From Rhodobacterales bacterium (lineage in GTDB: Bacteria; Pseudomonadota; Alphaproteobacteria; Rhodobacterales; Rhodobacteraceae): DNA of 9,085 nt. The notes under the pieces were generated by a model. The model saw only the letters and a program-made list of their open reading frames with translations. It made no database searches and was not told the DNA's origin. This document shows positions 1 through 6,505 of the stretch, in pieces. Position 1 is the first letter of the stretch, and each line of letters starts with the position of its first letter. The stretch covers positions 1-9,085 of the forward strand of contig JAAFHS010000064.1 of the NCBI GenBank assembly GCA_013298485.1, given 5' to 3'. Made by a program: the position numbers and the translations under genes.

Positions 1-59
1 CCCGGCGGGCTAAAGCCCTCGATTCCGGGCCAAGGCGGGACTGCTGGAAAGCCCACTCC

Positions 60-76
60 GTCCCGCAAAGCAGACC
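60..76. repeat. 17-bp direct repeat, copy 1 (beyond the PPC gene stop)
   Basis: The sequence GTCCCGCAAAGCAGACC occurs here and again, identical and in the same orientation, at 1473-1489. The flanking bases do not match, so the identity is exactly 17 bp. The unit is partly palindromic (GTC-c-GC AAA GC-a-GAC). Its first seven bases also form an inverted repeat with GCGGGAC at 35-41. The two copies bracket the secreted PPC-repeat gene. It could be a trace of insertion or a member of a dispersed family of short palindromic repeats; the window alone does not decide. Confidence 0.8.
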
Positions 77-114
77 AAAAAGCCATCAGAGGCGCCCGCC
101 CATCGCACCAGCCG

Positions 115-1359
115 TCATTTCACCCGGGCGAAGCGTTCGAAGACAAGGCCGATTGGCCGGATCGGCCCCCCGGCGCCTTCGGTCCCGTTTATGTCCATCA
201 CGGCAAGACGGTAGGACCCGGCCGCGAGCACCACGGGGCCAAGCCGGGCGTCAAGGCCGCTGTCGGAATCGTCCGCTGTCGCGACCGGGATACCACTGGC
301 CCCGAACAGCGTCAGTCGCGTGTCTGCCCCGGTCAGTTGTCCAAACGAGCTGATGATCAGCACGGTTTCTTCGGGAATGTCGAAGGCCAGCCATTGCGCG
401 GACCCGTCATGCAGCACCAATGTCTCGGATTCCTTTGCCAGATCGATCGCCTGCACGGGATAGTCCGCACCCTTGGGCGGGGCGAGTTCGCCGCGCCGCC
501 AGGCCCCACGCAGATAGCTGTCGCGATCCAGCGTTTCGGCCGACACAGTGATCGTGCCTTCGCCCGCCGACAGGGGACCCGCCGCCACGCAATAGGTGCC
601 GGGCGGAAGTGCTGTGAGGAAATCGAGCCGCGCGTTCAGGTTTTCGGCGTCATCGTTTTCGGCCAGAAGCGCGCCTGCGGCGTCATAAAGCTTGATCTGC
701 GGATCAAGCAGCTCACTTTCTGCCCGCAGCGTCAGCGATGCCCCTTCGGCCAGGTCGAAACGCAGGTAGGCGACATCCGATCCGATATCCCGCGACACGC
801 GCCCGGTGGCCAGTGCCGCGCCCAGCGGGCCTTCGACCAAAGGCGTCGTCGCTGTGTCGGGCAGGCAGGCGTTGATCGTGGTATCGATGGCCTCGGGCAG
901 CAGCGCCACCTGATCGGTGCGGCTGACCTGGATCGTCGCGGTGATCGGCTCGCCGCCCACCGATGACATCCGCACGCAGTAATCGCCCGGTTCCAGCAGG
1001 CTTGTGGCCTGCGCGTTCAGGCCGCCGCCGTAATCGTCATTCTCGGCCAGCACCCGCCCGTCCGGCGTGCTCAGCGTGATCTGCGGATCGCCATTGACCG
1101 CCATCGCCTCAATCCGCGTGTCCTGTGCCGCGCCGTCGACCCGGAAGGCGAAGACGGGTATCTGGCTGGCCGAAGCGTTGGCCTGCTGCACCAGCGGCGC
1201 GCTGGCAGCACCCACGACGGCACCTTCCGCCGATCCGCCCATCCAGTCGGCGGCGGTACCGCTGCACAGCGGCCCGTTTTCCGGGGCCGCCTCTTGCGCG
1301 GTCGCAACAATGGTTGATCCGGCCCAAAGTCCGGCAGCAAGCATCAGATAAAATTTCAT
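115..1359 (-). CDS. Secreted protein with three PPC-like (DVUA0089-type) repeats
   Basis: A 414-residue protein with a clear Sec signal peptide: Lys2, a hydrophobic stretch, then Ala19-Thr20-Ala21 before a likely cut at 21/22. It is therefore probably periplasmic or secreted. Three beta-rich repeats of about 95-115 residues follow. Each carries the pattern D-x-x-x-x-L-x-x-x-x-G-x-x-x-A-x-x-D-D (residues 91-109, 219-237, 346-364), then an acidic or Asn-rich turn, then G-[DTS]-Y (125-127, 254-256, 381-383). This resembles bacterial pre-peptidase C-terminal (PPC) and DVUA0089-type domains, which often bind Ca2+ or mediate protein and surface contacts. Cys32/Cys128 and Cys165/Cys257 sit at equivalent places in repeats 1 and 2 and probably form disulfides; repeat 3 has no Cys. 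No enzyme domain is attached. The ATG at 1359 is preceded by AGGA. It lies 130 bp after yidD on the same strand. The specific role is unknown. Confidence 0.85.
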   Translation of the reverse strand: MKFYLMLAAGLWAGSTIVATAQEAAPENGPLCSGTAADWMGGSAEGAVVGAASAPLVQQANASASQIPVFAFRVDGAAQDTRIEAMAVNGDPQITLSTPDGRVLAENDDYGGGLNAQATSLLEPGDYCVRMSSVGGEPITATIQVSRTDQVALLPEAIDTTINACLPDTATTPLVEGPLGAALATGRVSRDIGSDVAYLRFDLAEGASLTLRAESELLDPQIKLYDAAGALLAENDDAENLNARLDFLTALPPGTYCVAAGPLSAGEGTITVSAETLDRDSYLRGAWRRGELAPPKGADYPVQAIDLAKESETLVLHDGSAQWLAFDIPEETVLIISSFGQLTGADTRLTLFGASGIPVATADDSDSGLDARLGPVVLAAGSYRLAVMDINGTEGAGGPIRPIGLVFERFARVK

Positions 1360-1426
1360 GTTATGATCCTATGACAACATCGTGATCAGAGTGCCAGTCT
1401 CACACCTGTTCGGCAAGCACGGCTTT

Positions 1427-1462
1427 CCATACCTGTGCGGCGGCTCCCGGTGTGGCTGTCAA
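1427..1462 (-). promoter_or_regulatory. Possible promoter of the PPC-repeat gene
   Basis: On the minus strand a perfect TTGACA (1457-1462) lies just downstream of the direct repeat and about 100 nt upstream of the PPC-gene ATG. No good -10 hexamer sits 16-18 nt away; the nearest TATGGA is 25 nt downstream. It is only a partial match, but it suggests the gene can be transcribed separately from rpmH-rnpA-yidD. Confidence 0.25.
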
Positions 1463-1472
1463 AAATATGTAT

Positions 1473-1489
1473 GTCCCGCAAAGCAGACC
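1473..1489. repeat. 17-bp direct repeat, copy 2 (abuts the yidD stop codon)
   Basis: This is the second exact copy of GTCCCGCAAAGCAGACC; the other is at 60-76. On the minus strand it begins at the base directly after the yidD TGA (1492-1490). In a random 9-kb sequence a 17-bp exact match is unexpected, of the order of one in several hundred windows by rough estimate. Confidence 0.8.
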
Positions 1490-1729
1490 TCATCCGTCTG
1501 CCGCGTCCGCCCCCGGCACCGGATCATACCCCTCGCCGCCCCAGGGATGGCAGCGGCAGATGCGATGCGCGGCCAGATAGCTGCCCTTCACGCCGCCGTG
1601 GCGGGCCAAAGCTTCCATCGCATAGGCCGAACATGTCGGCTGGAACCGGCAGCCATGCCCGACCCAGGGGCTGAGCAGCAGCCGGTAGGCCCGCACCGGC
1701 AGGGCGATGACATGCGCCAGCGGCGTCAT
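1490..1729 (-). CDS. yidD: YidD, membrane protein insertion efficiency factor
   Basis: A 79-residue YidD-family protein. Family members sit at the inner face of the cytoplasmic membrane and help YidC-dependent insertion of membrane proteins. Recognisable pieces are the amphipathic N-terminus with Pro11, Arg13 and Tyr15, the signature C-R-F-Q-P-T-C-S-x-Y (Cys27-Tyr36) and the C-terminal C-H-P-W-G-G-x-G-Y-D-P-V-P (60-72). Conserved cysteines are 27, 33, 58 and 60. I chose the ATG at 1729 because it overlaps the rnpA stop (ATGA), a standard coupling in this operon. The frame stays open to 1837, but that extension lies wholly within rnpA and is unlike YidD. Length and motifs are normal. yidC commonly follows yidD in related genomes; here it does not. 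Confidence 0.95.
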   Translation of the reverse strand: MTPLAHVIALPVRAYRLLLSPWVGHGCRFQPTCSAYAMEALARHGGVKGSYLAAHRICRCHPWGGEGYDPVPGADAADG

Positions 1730-2142
1730 GGACGGTCTTTGTGGATGCGGGCGAGGGCGTCGCGCAGTTCGTCGAGCAGCACGGTAAAGTCGCGCGCCAC
1801 CGTTGCCCCCGGCCGCGCCACCAGCACATAGTCCCATCCCGGTCGTGCGGCCCGCGGCAGCACGGCGCGGACGACTGCGCGCAGGCGCCGCTTGGCCCGG
1901 TTGCGCAGCACCGCGTTCCCGATCTTCTTGGATGCGGTATAGCCCACGCGGACCACGGCACTGTCATCGCCGCGCGCCCGCGCCTGCAGCATGAACCCGC
2001 CCGTCCCCTGCCGCCGCGCCGCGGCTGCGCGCAGAAAATCCGGACGCGTCTTCAGCATGTCAATCGCGCAAACGAAAACCGCCGGGGGTGCATCTGTGAC
2101 CCCGGGCATCCCCTCTGTCACATCAGCCTCCGGCGGCATCAT
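1726..2142 (-). CDS. rnpA: Ribonuclease P protein component
   Basis: A 138-residue protein subunit of RNase P, which assists the catalytic RNA in removing 5' leaders from precursor tRNAs. The family core is clear: the leading K-T-R-P-D-F-L (residues 31-37), the R-R-Q-G-T motif with the following strand (43-55), then the basic signature R-N-R-x-K-R-R-L (80-87) within a G-N-A-V-x-R-N-R context. The start at 2142 is chosen because GAGGA lies 8 nt upstream, and it gives an N-terminal tail of typical alphaproteobacterial length. A second ATG follows at once (2139), others are at 2157 and 2109, and the frame is open to 2331 across rpmH. The gene follows rpmH by 41 nt and overlaps yidD by 4 nt, so one transcript is very likely. 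The exact start is the main doubt. Confidence 0.93.
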   Translation of the reverse strand: MMPPEADVTEGMPGVTDAPPAVFVCAIDMLKTRPDFLRAAAARRQGTGGFMLQARARGDDSAVVRVGYTASKKIGNAVLRNRAKRRLRAVVRAVLPRAARPGWDYVLVARPGATVARDFTVLLDELRDALARIHKDRP

Positions 2143-2183
2143 GGCCTTGGTCCTCATCCGGCCCGCGGCGGGGCCAAAGTCAC

Positions 2184-2318
2184 TTAGGCGGACAGTTTCT
2201 TGCGGCCCTTGGCGCGGCGCGCGGCCAACACAAGGCGACCGCCCTTCGTGGCCATGCGGGCGCGGAAACCGTGGCGGCGTGCGCGCACAAGGTTCGAGGG
2301 TTGGAATGTACGCTTCAT
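2184..2318 (-). CDS. rpmH: 50S ribosomal protein L34
   Basis: A 44-residue, strongly basic protein that begins M-K-R-T-F-Q-P-S-N-L and ends K-G-R-K-K-L-S-A. This is the full, typical bacterial L34, which binds 23S rRNA in the large ribosomal subunit. The R-A-R-R-H-G-F-R-A-R-M-x-T-K-G-G-R block (residues 12-28) is the family hallmark. The ATG at 2318 has GGAGA about 8 nt upstream. It is the first gene of the minus-strand run rpmH-rnpA-yidD, and a promoter-like pair lies about 70 nt upstream. The product, length and start are all as expected. Confidence 0.98.
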   Translation of the reverse strand: MKRTFQPSNLVRARRHGFRARMATKGGRLVLAARRAKGRKKLSA

Positions 2319-2691
2319 CGCAGGTCTCCATCAGTCATGCCGCGCAAACCCGGGTGCGGATTCGAGCGCGGTGTCATTCGAAGGTTGTCCTTTACGGAGG
2401 TGCGGTGCCCAAGTCAATTCACCGCAGGCGGAAATCTGCATGCCGGGCCGTTTTCTGGCGCGCCCGCGAAGGCGGCCAGCAGCACCTCACGCGCAACGGC
2501 CACCCGCCGCGTGCGCAGGGCCGATTTCAGCCATGCCTCTGGCCCGCAATGCCGCCAGTCCGCGCCGTAGAACAAGGCGCTGGCCGATCAGGCCGCCTGA
2601 CATGTCCCTCAAGCCTGCGTGAAGGGGCTATCACTGGCCCGCGCGTCCGGTCATGCTGTCCCGAACCAGCCGCAAGACCGACCGGAGCCTG
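2319..2691. other. Divergent intergenic region, rpmH to the TVP38 gene
   Basis: This 373-bp stretch has no gene I can support. The part near rpmH holds the likely rpmH promoter. Between 2587 and 2414 the minus strand carries an open frame without ATG; from a TTG at 2575 it gives 53 residues. In another frame the minus strand has a 38-codon ATG frame starting at 2603. Neither matches a family I know. They could be the remains of a small frameshifted gene or chance open frames in GC-rich DNA. I see no tRNA, strong terminator or convincing plus-strand promoter. Confidence 0.5.
2389..2417 (-). promoter_or_regulatory. Probable sigma-70-type promoter of rpmH-rnpA-yidD
   Basis: On the minus strand TTGACT (2417-2412), a 17-nt spacer and TAAAGG (2394-2389) form a housekeeping-type promoter. 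Transcription would start near 2382, giving a leader of about 65 nt before rpmH. The -35 box is strong (5 of 6 consensus bases) and the -10 weak (3 of 6), which is common in alphaproteobacteria. Confidence 0.55.
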
Positions 2692-3411
2692 ATGACCACG
2701 ACCCCGCCCCCCCCGCGCAACGGCCTTGCCGCAAAGCTGCCGATCATCGTGATCCTGATCGTGGCCGTGGCAGGGTTCATCTTTCTGCGCAAATACATCT
2801 CGTTCGATCTGCTGGCAAAAAACCATGCCGATCTGATCGCCTTCCGCGATGCGCATTACCTGACGAGCGTTCTGGGGTTCATCGCCGCCTATGCCCTTGT
2901 CGTGGGCTTCAGCCTGCCGGGTGCCACATTGATGACGCTGACGGGCGGGTTCCTGTTCGGCCTGTTTCCCGGCGTCGCCTATAATGTCGTGGCCGCCACC
3001 ATCGGGGCCTGTGCCATCTTCCTTGCGGCCCGCACCGGATTCGGGGCCAGCCTGTCGCAGCGCATGGCGGCGGGTGGCGGGGCCGCCGCGCGCCTGCAAT
3101 CAGCCTTGCGCGAAAACGAATGGTCGATGCTGTTCATCATGCGCCTTGTGCCCATCGTGCCGTTCTTTCTGGCCAATCTGATCCCGGCCTTCACCGGCAC
3201 GAAGGTATCGCGCTTTGTCATCTCCACCTGTCTTGGGATCATTCCCGGCGCGCTTGTCTTCACCTCCATCGGCTCTGGCCTGGGTGAGGTATTCGCGCGC
3301 GGTGAGATGCCTGATCTGTCGATCTTCTGGCAGCCCCATATCATCGGACCGATCCTTGGCCTTGCCGCCCTGTCGGCCTTGCCGATCTTCCTGAAAAGGC
3401 GTGCGCCATGA
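2692..3411 (+). CDS. TVP38/TMEM64 family (VTT/DedA-like) inner-membrane protein
   Basis: A 239-residue polytopic membrane protein. Hydrophobic segments fall at about 15-33, 57-77, 80-112, 145-165, 172-195 and 215-234. The family core is visible as G-G-F-L-F-G-x-x-x-G (85-94) followed by a Gly/Ala-rich helix ending A-A-R-T-G. The second half has R-L-V-P-I-V-P-F-F-L-A-N (151-162) and a Gly/Pro-rich re-entrant-type stretch ending G-S-G-L (194-197). VTT-domain proteins are linked to lipid scrambling or transport and membrane homeostasis; the substrate here is unknown. I chose the ATG at 2692, with GGAG 5 nt upstream, over the ATG at 2653, which adds 13 polar residues. Its TGA overlaps the next ATG (ATGA at 3408-3411), so the two genes are almost certainly co-translated. 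Confidence 0.9.
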   Translation: MTTTPPPPRNGLAAKLPIIVILIVAVAGFIFLRKYISFDLLAKNHADLIAFRDAHYLTSVLGFIAAYALVVGFSLPGATLMTLTGGFLFGLFPGVAYNVVAATIGACAIFLAARTGFGASLSQRMAAGGGAAARLQSALRENEWSMLFIMRLVPIVPFFLANLIPAFTGTKVSRFVISTCLGIIPGALVFTSIGSGLGEVFARGEMPDLSIFWQPHIIGPILGLAALSALPIFLKRRAP

Positions 3412-4829
3412 CGCCGGTCAAGACGGATATCTGCATCATCGGCGCAGGTTCAGGCGGGCTGTCCATCGCGGCCGGGGCCGTCCAGATGGGTGCCAAGGTT
3501 GTGCTGGTTGAGGCGGGCGAGATGGGTGGTGATTGCCTGAATGCGGGCTGCGTGCCATCCAAGGCGCTGCTGGCGGCAGCCAAGCACGCGCATGCGATGA
3601 CCACCGGTGCCCCCTTTGGTATCACGCCCGCCGCCCCGCAGGTCGATTTTGCCGCCGTTAAGGATCATGTGGCGCGCGTCATCGCCACCATTGCACCCGT
3701 CGACAGTCAGGAACGGTTCGAAGGGCTGGGTGTGCAGGTCATCCGCGCCTGGGGCAGTTTCACCTCGCCCACCACGCTGCTGGCCGGGGATCGCGCGGTT
3801 ACCGCGCGCCGCTTTGTCGTGGCCACCGGATCGCGCCCTTTCGTGCCGCCCATTCCGGGGGTGGATGCGACGCCGTACTACACCAATGAAACCATCTTCG
3901 ATCTGCGGGTAAAGCCTGATCATCTGATCATCATCGGTGGCGGCCCGATCGGGATGGAAATGGCGCAGGCGCACCGGCGTCTGGGATGCCGCGTGACGGT
4001 GGTCGAGGGGGCGCGTGCCCTTGGCAAAGACGATCCCGACTGCGCCGCCGTCATCCTTGCCGCCCTCCGCGCCGAAGGGGTCGAGATTTTGGAAGGCACC
4101 GCCGTTGCAAAAATCGCAGGTAGCGAAGGGGCTGTGTCCGTGGACCTTGCCGATGGCCGCGTAATTGCGGGCAGTCATCTCCTGATGGCCGTGGGCCGCG
4201 CAGTCACACTCGATCATCTGAACCTGGATGCCGCGGGCGTCGCCTATACCCGCAAAGGCATCACCGTCGGGGCCAACCTGCGCTCCACCACCAACAAACG
4301 TGTCTATGCGGCGGGCGATGCCGCGGGCGGGCTGCAGTTCACCCATGTCGCGGGTTATCACGCAGGCATTCTGATCCGGCAGATGCTGTTCGGCCTGCCC
4401 GCCAGGGCCCATGTGCATCACATCCCCTGGGCCACCTATACCGACCCTGAACTGGCACAGGTGGGGATGACGGAAGGTGAGGCGCGCAAGGCGCATGGGG
4501 CCGCCCTGACCGTGATCCGGCAGGATTTCCACCACAACGACCGCGCCCAGACCGAAGGCCGTGCGCAGGGCCTGCTGAAGGTCATGGTGGTCAAGGGCTG
4601 CCCTGTCGGATGTTCCATTGCCGGGCCGCAGGCGGGGGAGTTGATCGGCCTCTGGGCGCTGGCCATCGCGAACCGCATGAAGATGGGCCAGATCGCCGGG
4701 ATGGTTGCCCCGTACCCCACGCTGGGCGAAATCAGCAAGCGCGCGGCGGGGGCCTATTTCACGCCATCCCTGTTCGACAGCCCGCGCGTCAAGCGGATCG
4801 TGGGGCTGGTGCAGCGCTGGCTGCCCTGA
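3408..4829 (+). CDS. FAD-dependent disulfide oxidoreductase, MerA/Lpd-like, TVP38-linked
   Basis: A 473-residue class I pyridine-nucleotide disulfide oxidoreductase, presumably a cytosolic FAD homodimer. The FAD fold starts at G-A-G-S-G-G (12-17). The redox-active pair is Cys43 and Cys48 (G-G-D-C-x-x-x-x-C-V-P-S-K). The NAD fold is G-G-G-P-I-G (177-182), with Glu200 ending the second strand, which suggests NADH over NADPH. The second FAD contact is A-A-G-D (301-304). The dimerisation domain spans about 336-460. In its end motif P-Y-P-T-L-G-E (435-441), Tyr436 replaces the catalytic His of lipoamide dehydrogenase and glutathione reductase. The protein lacks the HMA domain and the C-terminal Cys pair of true mercuric reductases, so mercury reduction is not supported. 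The gene overlaps the TVP38 gene by 4 nt, and related proteins are fused to a TVP38 domain. The substrate is unknown. Confidence 0.92.
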   Translation: MTPVKTDICIIGAGSGGLSIAAGAVQMGAKVVLVEAGEMGGDCLNAGCVPSKALLAAAKHAHAMTTGAPFGITPAAPQVDFAAVKDHVARVIATIAPVDSQERFEGLGVQVIRAWGSFTSPTTLLAGDRAVTARRFVVATGSRPFVPPIPGVDATPYYTNETIFDLRVKPDHLIIIGGGPIGMEMAQAHRRLGCRVTVVEGARALGKDDPDCAAVILAALRAEGVEILEGTAVAKIAGSEGAVSVDLADGRVIAGSHLLMAVGRAVTLDHLNLDAAGVAYTRKGITVGANLRSTTNKRVYAAGDAAGGLQFTHVAGYHAGILIRQMLFGLPARAHVHHIPWATYTDPELAQVGMTEGEARKAHGAALTVIRQDFHHNDRAQTEGRAQGLLKVMVVKGCPVGCSIAGPQAGELIGLWALAIANRMKMGQIAGMVAPYPTLGEISKRAAGAYFTPSLFDSPRVKRIVGLVQRWLP

Positions 4830-5038
4830 TTCGCGAAAGCATGGTTAACGCGGCGCATCTGCGAAACGGGTATGGCCCCTTTCTGGCCTGTTCCTGTATC
4901 TTTTCCAGAGACTTCATTTTTTGTCTACACTCCAGTTTAATACAGCGTTCGCAATGGTTTGCGCGCCATGTCTGACCCCGGCTTGATCCCACCCCGAAAC
5001 TCGGTCACCATAGCCCATATCTGGAAAATGAGGCGACG
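4830..5038. other. Intergenic region upstream of the histidine kinase, partly AT-rich
   Basis: The 209 bp between the oxidoreductase and the kinase includes an unusually AT-rich patch (about 4890-4945) with a T6 run and TTTAATAC, which might be a kinase promoter. No -35 box stands at a proper distance, so I do not call one. The end of the oxidoreductase shows only a weak GGCC/GGCC hairpin (4874-4888) without a following T run. An ATGG/CCAT inverted repeat lies at 4953-4968. Confidence 0.4.
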
Positions 5039-6454
5039 GTGAAGGCAGGGTCGGGGCGGTTTCTGAACACGCTGTCAGGGCGGTTCCTTCTGCTGACCGT
5101 GGCCTTTGTCATGCTGGCCGAAGTGCTGATCTTTGTGCCGTCCATCGCGCGGTTTCAGGTGGATTATCTGCAGTTGCGGCTGGAAAAAGCCCAGATCGCG
5201 GCGCTGTCGGTGCTCGCCTCGGATGACATCATCATGCCTGAGCTGGAGCAGGAACTGCTGGCCAATGCCGAGGTGTTCAACGTGGTTCTGCGCCGGGATG
5301 AGGTACGCCAGCTGGTGCTGTCCTCGCCCATGCCGAACGAGATTACCCAGACCATCGATCTGCGCGTGACCATGCCCTGGACCCTGATCCGCGAGGCGTT
5401 CAGCATGCTGTTCACGCCCAAAAACCAGGTGATCCGGGTGATCGGAAACCCGGTGCGCCAGGCCGGGTTGCTGATTGAAATTACCATGGATACCAAGCCC
5501 TTGCGCGACGCCATGCTGGATTACGGCTTTCGTATTCTGCTGCTGTCGGCGCTGATATCAATCGTGACGGCGTTCCTGTTGTTCCTGGCCGTGCGCCGCC
5601 TTCTGGTGCTGCCGATCCGCAATGTGGTGCGCCAGATCGATGCCTATGCGCAGGCCCCCGAAGACGCCCGCCGCCTGATCACGCCCAAGGCCAGCGTGGT
5701 GGAGTTGCGCACCGCCGAAGACGCGCTGCATTCGCTGCAGACCCAGCTGACGGGGGCGTTGAAACAGAAGGAAAGGCTGGCGCAACTGGGGGGGGCGGTG
5801 GCCAAGATCAGCCATGATCTGCGCAACATCCTGACCACGGCGCAGCTGTTCGCGGACCGGATCGAAACCAGTACCGACCCTGCTGTGGCGAAATCCGCGC
5901 CAAAGCTGATCGGTTCCATCAGCCGTGCAGTGTCCTTGTGCGAAAGCACGCTCGCCTTCGGGAAGGCCGAAGAACACGCGCCCGTCATGTCGCGCGTGGC
6001 CCTGCTGCAGCTGGTTGAAGACGTGGTCGAAGGCGAAGGCATGACGCCCGGCGGTCTGGTCACCAGCCTGATCGACATCCCCCCGACCTATCAGCTGCGC
6101 GCGGACCCCGAACAGCTGTACCGCGTGCTGTCGAACCTGCTGCGAAATGCACGCCAAGCCATTGAGGCCACAGGAAAACCCGGCACAATCGAAGTCTCGG
6201 CAATCGAGGATGACACAGGCTGGCAGATCCGTGTCGGTGACACCGGGCCGGGCCTGCCGCCCCGCGCGCGCGACAATCTGTTCACGGCCTTTCAGGGCGG
6301 GGTGCGCAAGGGCGGCACGGGGTTGGGCCTTGTCATTTCCGCCGAACTGGTGCGCGGCCATGGTGGCGTCCTGGAACTGGCGCGCAGTGACGGGGACGGC
6401 ACCGAATTCGTGATCCGTCTGCCCAAACAGATCGGTGCCGTCGAGCCGGCCTGA
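5039..6454 (+). CDS. Two-transmembrane sensor histidine kinase, orphan
   Basis: A 471-residue inner-membrane histidine kinase. Transmembrane helices at about 16-36 and 164-186 enclose a periplasmic region of about 125 residues that I do not recognise. A HAMP-like linker (187-240) and a coiled segment follow. The H box is K-I-S-H-D-L-R-N with phospho-acceptor His259. The ATP-binding domain shows the N box (S-N-L-L-R-N-A-R-Q-A-I, 365-375), G1 D-T-G-P-G-L-P (401-407) and G2 G-G-T-G-L-G-L (425-431), all intact, so it should be active. The start is GTG at 5039 with GAGG 5 nt upstream; the ATG at 5028 is out of frame. No receiver domain or response-regulator gene is adjacent, so its partner lies elsewhere or beyond view. 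The signal and target cannot be read from the sequence. Confidence 0.9.
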   Translation: MKAGSGRFLNTLSGRFLLLTVAFVMLAEVLIFVPSIARFQVDYLQLRLEKAQIAALSVLASDDIIMPELEQELLANAEVFNVVLRRDEVRQLVLSSPMPNEITQTIDLRVTMPWTLIREAFSMLFTPKNQVIRVIGNPVRQAGLLIEITMDTKPLRDAMLDYGFRILLLSALISIVTAFLLFLAVRRLLVLPIRNVVRQIDAYAQAPEDARRLITPKASVVELRTAEDALHSLQTQLTGALKQKERLAQLGGAVAKISHDLRNILTTAQLFADRIETSTDPAVAKSAPKLIGSISRAVSLCESTLAFGKAEEHAPVMSRVALLQLVEDVVEGEGMTPGGLVTSLIDIPPTYQLRADPEQLYRVLSNLLRNARQAIEATGKPGTIEVSAIEDDTGWQIRVGDTGPGLPPRARDNLFTAFQGGVRKGGTGLGLVISAELVRGHGGVLELARSDGDGTEFVIRLPKQIGAVEPA

Positions 6455-6466
6455 CACGTTTTGTCC

Positions 6467-6495
6467 TTGCAAACGCCGTCCCGGCAGACTAATCC
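6467..6495 (+). promoter_or_regulatory. Likely promoter of tRNA-Arg
   Basis: TTGCAA (6467-6472), a 17-nt spacer and TAATCC (6490-6495) end 10 nt before the mature tRNA, the normal position for a tRNA promoter. It lies in the 51-bp gap after the kinase stop, so the tRNA need not depend on kinase read-through. Confidence 0.5.
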
Positions 6496-6505
6496 CCCCG
6501 GCAGT

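Noticed and set aside
1..34. Hairpin GGGC-TAAA-GCCC inside CCCGG/CCGGG as a terminator
   Set aside because: The stems are short and no T run follows on either strand; it cannot be judged at the window edge.
2143..2331. Longer N-terminus for rnpA, starting upstream of or inside rpmH
   Set aside because: It would overlap all of rpmH in another frame and add about 63 residues absent from RnpA proteins; the ATG at 2142 has a good ribosome binding site.
2200..2622. 140-codon plus-strand frame across rpmH and the intergenic region
   Set aside because: It is antisense to rpmH over its first part, Arg/Pro/Ala-rich, with no recognisable domain and no start signal.
3450..4535. 361-codon open frame on the minus strand
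   Set aside because: It is wholly antisense to the well-supported oxidoreductase; long antisense frames are common in GC-rich coding DNA, and its translation resembles no family.
3408..4829. Mercuric reductase (merA) label
   Set aside because: There is no HMA domain, no C-terminal vicinal Cys pair, and no merR/merT/merP neighbours; only the general fold and the Cys43/Cys48 pair are shared.
5558..6472. 304-codon open frame on the minus strand
   Set aside because: It is antisense to the kinase domain of the histidine kinase, with shadow-type composition.
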